Shown: positions 1 through 4,888 of the stretch, in pieces
How positions within the stretch are numbered: position 1 is the stretch's first letter
Layout of the letters: every line of letters begins with the position of its first letter
Assembly (NCBI GenBank): GCA_003644405.1
Contig: QNCE01000070.1
Span: 1 to 6,842, forward strand
DNA length: 6,842 bases
Origin: Candidatus Omnitrophota bacterium
GTDB lineage: Bacteria > Omnitrophota > Gorgyraeia > Duberdicusellales > 4484-171
Reading direction: 5' to 3'
Translations under genes and position numbers: made by a program
The notes under the pieces: generated by a model
The model's input: only the letters and a program-made list of their open reading frames with translations
Told to the model about the DNA's origin: nothing
Databases searched by the model: none

Positions 1-485
1 ATCTTAGAAAGCGCATCCTTTTCCTTCCTAGCTTCATTTAGCTTCTTCTTAAGGGTATCTAGCTCTTCTAACTTATCTTTTAAGGTGGCGACCTCCTTTT
101 CTTTTTCTCGTAAAAGGTTGGCAGAGTCTTCTACCTTCTTATTAGCTTCAGTTAATGCTTTCTTTAGCTCTTCAATCTCGGTGGCATAACTACCCACCTC
201 TTTTTCTTTTTCCTTATTTTTTTCTCTAACTACTTCTAAATCTTTCTTAAGAGTAGATAACTCATCAGAGAGTTGGTCTAATTGAGAATTTAGCTGATCG
301 ATAGTTTTTTCTTTTTCCTTTATGACTTGAATAAGCTGATTTACTAAGGCAGAAAAATAACTTTTTAAATTCTCTATCTGAATACTTGGCTGGCTAGTAG
401 AATTTTTCATTTCTTCAGAAAAAGCAGAGAAAAAAAATATAAGAATTAGAAAAGGAAAGAGACCACCTATTTTGATTAGTTTCAT
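1..485 (-). CDS. Exported coiled-coil protein, 5' part (C-terminus off the left edge)
   Basis: I do not recognise this as a named family. Reading leftward from the ATG at 485-483, the frame stays open to the edge (161 codons plus two bases, no stop). Residues 1-23 form a signal peptide: a basic start (MKLIKIGG), a hydrophobic core rich in Phe, Leu and Ile, and a plausible cleavage after AFS. From about residue 38 the sequence is a highly charged Lys/Glu/Leu heptad coiled coil with no Pro or Cys. It contains a 35-residue repeat marked by EKEK at residues 57, 92 and 127. Residues 125-161 align without gaps to residues 70-106 of the other exported coiled-coil protein at the right edge (20 of 37 identical). 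The product probably acts outside the cytoplasmic membrane as an elongated spacer or scaffold. A catalytic domain, such as the LytM domain of EnvC-like proteins, could follow beyond the edge. The start is chosen because it gives the signal peptide and lies just below a near-consensus promoter. Confidence 0.8.
   Translation of the reverse strand, partial: MKLIKIGGLFPFLILIFFFSAFSEEMKNSTSQPSIQIENLKSYFSALVNQLIQVIKEKEKTIDQLNSQLDQLSDELSTLKKDLEVVREKNKEKEKEVGSYATEIEELKKALTEANKKVEDSANLLREKEKEVATLKDKLEELDTLKKKLNEARKEKDALSK
21..335 (-). repeat. Degenerate 105-base (35-residue) tandem repeat inside the coiled-coil gene
   Basis: Three units can be laid out at about 335-231, 230-126 and 125-21. They correspond to residues 51-85, 86-120 and 121-155 of the encoded protein. 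The anchor is a near-identical 12-base block encoding Glu-Lys-Glu-Lys, at 306-317, 201-212 and 96-107, spaced exactly 105 bases apart. Downstream positions agree partly: a hydrophobic residue (I/V/V) two positions after EKEK, then L/Y/L, L/I/L and an invariant Leu. Units 2 and 3 also share a motif like LKKxLxEAxK, but three residues further on in unit 3. Thirty-five residues is five heptads, so duplication keeps the coiled-coil phase. Biased Lys/Glu composition could mimic part of this, but not the exact spacing. Confidence 0.6.
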
Positions 486-490
486 GGGTT

Positions 491-526
491 CTAGAAAAAT
501 TATACTTGAGAGTAAATAGTTGTCAA
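491..526 (-). promoter_or_regulatory. Near-consensus sigma-70-type promoter of the left coiled-coil gene
   Basis: On the minus strand there is TTGACA (526-521), a 16-base spacer and TATAAT (504-499), followed by TTTTCTAG. The expected start of transcription is near 492, about seven bases before the ATG. The leader has no Shine-Dalgarno sequence. The block from about 540 to 491 closely matches the promoter of the right-edge coiled-coil gene. This points to strong constitutive expression and a shared origin. Confidence 0.8.
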
Positions 527-556
527 ACAGTTTTTCCTTTCTTCACTATAGTAATC

Positions 557-573
557 TGATATAATTTTAGTTG
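557..573 (+). promoter_or_regulatory. Extended -10 promoter of the helicase gene
   Basis: TGATATAAT at 557-565 is an extended -10 element (TG, one base, then a perfect TATAAT). No good -35 hexamer lies 16-18 bases upstream, which is typical of extended -10 promoters. Transcription should begin around 570-573, leaving about three to six bases before the ATG at 576 and no room for a Shine-Dalgarno site. The element lies in the 90-base gap shared with the divergent coiled-coil gene. Confidence 0.65.
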
Positions 574-575
574 TT

Positions 576-2519
576 ATGGAAAAGAGAGAAGTAAAACTTG
601 ATAAATTTCAAGAAGAAGCCATAGAACTAGCTGAAAAAGGATATTCGGTAATAGTAAGTGCTCCCACAGGAGCAGGCAAAACTTTAATTGCTGAAAATAT
701 CATCAGAAGATGTATCCACCTTCATCAAAAAGTAATTTACACTGCCCCTATAAAAGCACTAAGTAATCAAAAATTTAGAGACTTTTCTAAAACCTGGCCT
801 AAAACTACAGGTATCCTAACGGGAGATGTGAGTATAAATCCTGGTGCTCCTCTTCTCATTATGACCACAGAGATATTTAGAAATTCTATATTAGTTGACC
901 CCACTAACTTAGAAGAGTGTCGGTGGGTAATATTTGATGAAATTCACTACCTTGACGATATTGAACGAGGAACAGTATGGGAAGAGTCAATAATACTTTT
1001 ACCCAAACATATCCGGATGCTTGCCTTAAGTGCTACTATACCTAACATAGATGAGTTCGTGAATTGGTTAAAAAAAATTCATCCTTTTCCTGTAAAGACA
1101 GTAGTAGAGAAAAAAAGACCTGTACCTTTACATTTCTTCTTCCAATGCAATAATGAAATTTTTTCTAGCTTTAAGAAGTTAGAAGAGTCTCATTATTTAA
1201 GAAAAAGGGCAAAGCAAAAAACTTTTAAAGAGGGGCTACATTTTTTCAAAGCCAACAAGCTCTCTACTTTGATAAACTATCTAAAAGGAAAAGGAGCTCT
1301 TCCTTGTATATACTTTGCTTTTTCTAGACGAAGATGCGAAGACCTCGCCTCAGAAGTTTATAGCTATGATTTTCTTACTAAAGAAGAAAAGAAAAAAATA
1401 GAGAGTATCTTCCTAGACCTCGTAGAAAAATTCAATATTAGTAGTGATCGTTCCTTAACCTATCTTTTTCCTCTCATAAAAAAAGGAATAGCCTACCACC
1501 ATGCAGGACTTCTGCCTACCTTGAAAGAGATAATTGAGAGACTTTTTACTACGGGTCTTATAAAATTTATCTTTACTACAGAAACTTTTGCCTTGGGAAT
1601 AAATATGCCTGCAAAGACTGTAGTATTTGATAATCTTATAAAGTTCTATGGAAGGTATACTCGTTACTTGAAAACACGCGATTTCTACCAGATGGCAGGA
1701 CGAGCAGGACGACGAGGGATAGATAAAGAAGGATATGTATTTACTAGAATTAATCCACACCAAATAGACCTTACTAGTTTAAGAGAAATTATTTATGGCA
1801 GGTATGAACCTATTGTAAGTCAGTTAAGAAGCTGCTATGCTACCATCCTTAATCTCTTCCTCCTTATGAAAGAGAAACTTTTAAGTATCTATCCTCTATC
1901 TTTTCACTTCTACCAATCTCAGGAGTTAGAAAAAAAAGAAGCGCAGAATCTATTAAAAAGAAAATTACAACTTCTAAAAGAGGTAGGCTACATCATAGGA
2001 AATACACTAAGCTGGAAAGGGGAATTAGCATCGAAAGTATATAGCTTTGAATTGCAGATAGGAGAGTTATTTGAAAGTGGATTCTTAGAGAGTCTTGATG
2101 AAAAAACGCTCTTTATGGTCATCTCTTCCTTAGTATATGAACCTCGTAAAGGAGAAAGAAAGCCTAAGCTCAACAAACGAGTTAAACGCCTGAAGAGAGA
2201 ATTAAATCTTTTTATAAAAGAAATCCATAGTCAAGAGAGGCGTTACAGAATATACCCTTTAAGTAAAAAGTTCTATTTCCATCTTAGTGAAGTCTCATTA
2301 GCATGGTATGAAGGAACGGATTTCTATAAACTTACTAGATTCTCTCAAGTAGACGAAGGTGAGTTAGTAAGATACTTTAGGATGAGTATCCAAGTATTAA
2401 GAGAAATACTCTCATCCAAAGCTATAGATGCTTCTTTTAAATCAAAAATAAAGAACTGTATAAGAAAAGTAAATCGAGATGTGGTGGATGCTGAAAAGCA
2501 ACTAAGACAGGAAATTTAA
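576..2519 (+). CDS. Ski2/Mtr4/HelY-like DExH-box RNA helicase with DSHCT domain
   Basis: This is an ATP-dependent superfamily 2 helicase of the Ski2-like group, probably cytoplasmic and acting on structured RNA in processing or decay. Motifs run in order: Q-like FQEEAIE (11-17), motif I APTGAGKT (29-36), Ia TAPIKALSNQK (56-66), Ib around LTGDV and TTEIF (81-101), motif II DEIH (121-124), motif III SAT (152-154), motif IV around IYFAFSRRRCE (245-255), the Ski2 signature HHAGLLP (308-314), motif V TTETFALGINMPAKT (334-348) and motif VI YQMAGRAGRRG (371-381). Residues from about 480 to 647 match the DSHCT (PF08148) pattern, including KGELASKV, a late WYEG (577-580), EGELVRYFR (594-602) and the closing RDVVDAEKQLR. 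At 647 residues it is shorter than actinobacterial HelY or eukaryotic Mtr4 (about 900-1000). The arch insertion between the winged-helix part and DSHCT is absent. The ATG sits just downstream of an extended -10 promoter. The family call is secure; the exact RNA target is unknown. Confidence 0.93.
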   Translation: MEKREVKLDKFQEEAIELAEKGYSVIVSAPTGAGKTLIAENIIRRCIHLHQKVIYTAPIKALSNQKFRDFSKTWPKTTGILTGDVSINPGAPLLIMTTEIFRNSILVDPTNLEECRWVIFDEIHYLDDIERGTVWEESIILLPKHIRMLALSATIPNIDEFVNWLKKIHPFPVKTVVEKKRPVPLHFFFQCNNEIFSSFKKLEESHYLRKRAKQKTFKEGLHFFKANKLSTLINYLKGKGALPCIYFAFSRRRCEDLASEVYSYDFLTKEEKKKIESIFLDLVEKFNISSDRSLTYLFPLIKKGIAYHHAGLLPTLKEIIERLFTTGLIKFIFTTETFALGINMPAKTVVFDNLIKFYGRYTRYLKTRDFYQMAGRAGRRGIDKEGYVFTRINPHQIDLTSLREIIYGRYEPIVSQLRSCYATILNLFLLMKEKLLSIYPLSFHFYQSQELEKKEAQNLLKRKLQLLKEVGYIIGNTLSWKGELASKVYSFELQIGELFESGFLESLDEKTLFMVISSLVYEPRKGERKPKLNKRVKRLKRELNLFIKEIHSQERRYRIYPLSKKFYFHLSEVSLAWYEGTDFYKLTRFSQVDEGELVRYFRMSIQVLREILSSKAIDASFKSKIKNCIRKVNRDVVDAEKQLRQEI

Positions 2520-2611
2520 TGTTTCTTTCTACCTCTTCTCACTCTCCTTGGAAAAATTTATAAGAAATATTCAGTTCAGTCCAAAAGAAATCAGTTTGCG
2601 AGTTTAACATC

Positions 2612-2657
2612 TTTAAGTATGTATGACTTAAGAGGTATTAACTTGTAAGGTAAGTCA
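2612..2657. other. Overlapping weak hairpins at the helicase/glgC convergent junction
   Basis: TTTAAGT (2612-2618) can pair with ACTTAAG (2626-2632) across a 7-base loop, with one G-T wobble. Alternatively TGACTTA (2624-2630) can pair perfectly with TAAGTCA (2651-2657), whose far arm overlaps the glgC stop codon. The two stems compete for the same bases. Neither is GC-rich and neither is followed by a run of T in either direction, so a classic intrinsic terminator is not supported. The rest of the 135-base junction shows nothing else. Confidence 0.25.
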
Positions 2658-3875
2658 AGGAAAAAAGGTTCTTCTTAGCCCCCGCCTAACTACCACTATT
2701 CCTGAAGAATCAACGTAATAATTTTTTGTATCCTTATCTCTATCGTAGCCGATAGAACTATTCTCTTCTATAGTATTAAACCTATCTATGATTGCCGAGT
2801 TAATTCTACTGCCTCTTTTTATGTGTGTAAAATCCATCACGATAGAATTTTCTATCTCCACGTCTTTATCTATTTTTACTCCACGACCTAGAATAGAGCT
2901 CTTAATCTTTGCTTCCGTTACCTTTGAACCTTCACAAACTAAAGAATTTATGACTTCAGAACCTGCTATATAGGCAGGAGGGCAATTAAGATTGGAAGCA
3001 TATATGGGCCAATGCTGGTTATCTAAATCCAAGATTGGTTTCTCACCTAAAAGATCCATATTTGCCTCCCAGTAACTCTTTATCGTGCCTACATCTCGCC
3101 AGTAAACGCTTCTTTCATAACTTTTTATACCAGGAATTCTGTTAGTAGAAAAATCGTAACCATACACCCTAACTCCTTTTTTAATCAAACTGGGAATAAT
3201 ATCTCTACCAAAATCGTGGGCTGACTCTTTGCAAGCATCTTCCTCCAAAGCTTCTATCAACAACTGAGTATTAAATATATAGTTGCCCATAGAAGCTAAA
3301 TAACTACCTTCTACTTTTGTGGGTTTTTCTTTAAAATCCAAAACTTGCCTCTTATCATTTATCCTTACTATACCTAATTGAGAAATCTCTTTTTCCCCTA
3401 CAGGAATCGTAGAGATAGTAAGTTCTGCTTTCTTTTCAAGATGATAATTTATCATTTTTCTTATATCCATTCTATAAATATGGTCACCACTTAAAATTAT
3501 AACAATATCAGGCTTATAGTCGTAAATAAGGTTTATATTCTGATAAATAGAATCTGCTGTACCTCTGTACCAATCCTTGAGTTCTTCTTTTCTCATTTGT
3601 GGAGGAACAACAGTTATAAAATATTCGGAAGGAAGACCATCAATACTCCAAGTAGTTCTTATATGTTCAATTAGAGATTGGGATTTATATTGCACTAAAA
3701 CATAAATAGAGTATATCCCTGAATTTATGAGACTACTCAAAGAAAAGTCAATAATCCTGTATTTGCCTCCAAAAGGAACGGAAGGCTTAGTCCTCTCTAA
3801 AGTAAGAGGATAGAGCCTTTCTCCCTTTCCTCCTGCAAGTATCAGGGATAGAATCTTTTTATCAAAACACTTCAT
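2655..3875 (-). CDS. glgC: Glucose-1-phosphate adenylyltransferase (ADP-glucose pyrophosphorylase)
   Basis: The enzyme makes ADP-glucose from ATP and glucose-1-phosphate, the committed step of bacterial glycogen synthesis, in the cytoplasm. Its 406 residues are normal for GlgC. The nucleotidyltransferase domain carries the LILAGGKGERLYPLT loop (11-25), KPSVPFGGKYRIIDF (30-44), WYRGTADSIYQN (102-113), SGDHIYRMD (129-137, the Asp corresponding to the E. coli metal-binding Asp), FKEKP (181-185, Lys184 as the glucose-1-phosphate lysine) and YWRDVGTIKSYWEAN (258-272). HWPIYASNLNCPPAYI (288-303) leads into a C-terminal left-handed beta-helix. At the position of the E. coli activator lysine (Lys39, next to AKP) this protein has Glu27, so fructose-1,6-bisphosphate activation of the E. 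coli kind is doubtful. The ATG at 3875 is supported by GGAAGGAG nine bases upstream. No other glycogen gene is in view. It lies downstream of the symporter/hydrolase pair on the same strand but seems to have its own promoter. Confidence 0.96.
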   Translation of the reverse strand: MKCFDKKILSLILAGGKGERLYPLTLERTKPSVPFGGKYRIIDFSLSSLINSGIYSIYVLVQYKSQSLIEHIRTTWSIDGLPSEYFITVVPPQMRKEELKDWYRGTADSIYQNINLIYDYKPDIVIILSGDHIYRMDIRKMINYHLEKKAELTISTIPVGEKEISQLGIVRINDKRQVLDFKEKPTKVEGSYLASMGNYIFNTQLLIEALEEDACKESAHDFGRDIIPSLIKKGVRVYGYDFSTNRIPGIKSYERSVYWRDVGTIKSYWEANMDLLGEKPILDLDNQHWPIYASNLNCPPAYIAGSEVINSLVCEGSKVTEAKIKSSILGRGVKIDKDVEIENSIVMDFTHIKRGSRINSAIIDRFNTIEENSSIGYDRDKDTKNYYVDSSGIVVVRRGLRRTFFP

Positions 3876-3884
3876 GAAACTACT

Positions 3885-3892
3885 CTCCTTCC
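3885..3892 (-). promoter_or_regulatory. Ribosome-binding site of glgC
   Basis: GGAAGGAG on the minus strand lies nine bases before the ATG and contains the AAGGAG core. It is the only strong Shine-Dalgarno sequence before any gene in the window, and it fixes the glgC start. The contrast with the leaderless-looking neighbours is notable. Confidence 0.85.
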
Positions 3893-3911
3893 TATCCTCT
3901 ACTCAGAACTA

Positions 3912-3947
3912 CTAAAAAATATATCCTTTTAGATTATTAGATGATAA
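3912..3947 (-). promoter_or_regulatory. Probable promoter of glgC
   Basis: On the minus strand there is TTATCA (3947-3942, four of six consensus bases), an 18-base spacer and TATATT (3923-3918, five of six), then TTTTAG. Transcription would start near 3911 and leave a leader of about 36 bases carrying the ribosome-binding site. The 118-base gap 3876-3993 has no convincing terminator for the upstream hydrolase gene, so read-through may add to expression. The spacing is long and the -35 weak, hence moderate confidence. Confidence 0.45.
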
Positions 3948-3993
3948 CACTATTTTTGGTAAAAGCAACAGTAAGTTATTTATTTCTCCAATT

Positions 3994-4881
3994 TTATAGT
4001 CTTTGATAAAAGGTATATGCTAGAAGAGAAATCTCGGCAATTATCTTTTTTGCCCTCTCGTAATTCTTTACCCCTTTAGTTAACACACAGATTATATAAT
4101 CCCCTCGGGAAGTAAAAACAATTCCTGCGTCATGAACTACTCCCTTCTCTAATCCTGTTTTGTGAGCAACTATTATCTCTTTTGGTAAGTATCGAGGAAG
4201 ACGATCCCTTACTTTCTGTTTTTTTAAAAATGAGAGAAGAACTTTAGAAGCGTCTTTATCTAGAATTCCCCCTCTGTAAATCTTTTCCAGAAGATAGGTT
4301 ATATCTAAGGTAGTGGTATAATTCTCTATCCCTCTACTTCTTTTTCTAAAATCCATCATTTTCCTCTCCAAGAACGTATTCTTCAACCCTATCTTCTTGA
4401 AATTTTCATTTATATAATCAAAACCTAAAATATCGATTATTTTATTGGTAGCAGTATTATCACTATAAGAAATTGCTAATTCACAGAGTCTCTCAAAATG
4501 TACTTTGAAAGGAGTTTTCATTTTTTTAATTATTCCTGAACCACCTACTATATCTTCTTTCTTAATAGTAATATATTCTTGAGAAGAAATTTTACCTTCT
4601 CCAATCGCTTTAAGAGCTACCGCAACAAGTGGTAACTTTATAAGACTAGCAGCAGGGAAAATTAATTCCTCCCTAGAAGAAATTTTTGAATAAGGAAACC
4701 TTAGTTTCTTCACTAAAAAAGATATCTCACCTTCAAAAGAAGTAGTAAGATCTAAAATCTCTCTTTTTAGATTAGAAAAGAGTTTTTTCTCTTTGTAGAA
4801 AGAGTAAAGGTAAAAAGAGGAAACCAATATACAAAGGGATAGAAGAAAAAAGATAACTTTGAAGAAAAGATTTTTTCTCAC
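3994..4881 (-). CDS. Membrane-anchored class A beta-lactamase-like serine hydrolase
   Basis: The protein has the serine beta-lactamase/transpeptidase fold (Beta-lactamase2 type, PF13354). With the GTG start at 4881 (295 residues) it has a positively charged N-end (VRKNLFFK) and one hydrophobic segment at about 8-27. This looks like a signal anchor holding the catalytic domain outside the cytoplasmic membrane. Catalytic motifs follow in order and spacing: SLIK (79-82, SxxK with the nucleophile serine), SDN (140-142) and KTG (241-243). In the omega-loop region the sequence reads FLERKMMDF. I see no WEPELN-like segment supplying the deacylating Glu166, so efficient beta-lactamase activity is doubtful; a peptidoglycan-related or other amide/ester hydrolase fits better. 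The frame stays open upstream to a TTG at 4953, giving 319 residues, but that extension is hydrophilic, overlaps the symporter gene and lacks a Shine-Dalgarno site. The GTG lies seven bases after the symporter stop, which fits translational coupling in one operon. Confidence 0.82.
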   Translation of the reverse strand: MRKNLFFKVIFFLLSLCILVSSFYLYSFYKEKKLFSNLKREILDLTTSFEGEISFLVKKLRFPYSKISSREELIFPAASLIKLPLVAVALKAIGEGKISSQEYITIKKEDIVGGSGIIKKMKTPFKVHFERLCELAISYSDNTATNKIIDILGFDYINENFKKIGLKNTFLERKMMDFRKRSRGIENYTTTLDITYLLEKIYRGGILDKDASKVLLSFLKKQKVRDRLPRYLPKEIIVAHKTGLEKGVVHDAGIVFTSRGDYIICVLTKGVKNYERAKKIIAEISLLAYTFYQRL

Positions 4882-4888
4882 TTTGAGT

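Noticed and set aside
1070..1077. Run of eight A in the helicase gene as a programmed slippage site
   Set aside because: The frame continues through with all motifs intact and no stimulatory structure is evident. Such runs are expected in an AT-rich, Lys-rich coding sequence.
1455..1763. Open frame of 102 codons on the minus strand inside the helicase gene
   Set aside because: It lies wholly within the conserved motif V-VI region of the helicase, has low-complexity Ser/Cys/Tyr-rich translation, and has no ribosome-binding site or promoter. It is a shadow of the real gene; the same holds for 1988-2176.
2788..2973. Open frame of 61 codons on the plus strand inside glgC
   Set aside because: It is antisense to the conserved beta-helix part of glgC and has no recognisable features or start signal.
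4800..4881. Possible lipoprotein signal in the serine hydrolase (Leu-Ser-Leu-Cys)
   Set aside because: The residue before Cys is Leu instead of Gly, Ala or Ser, so the lipobox is not canonical. A signal anchor is the simpler reading.
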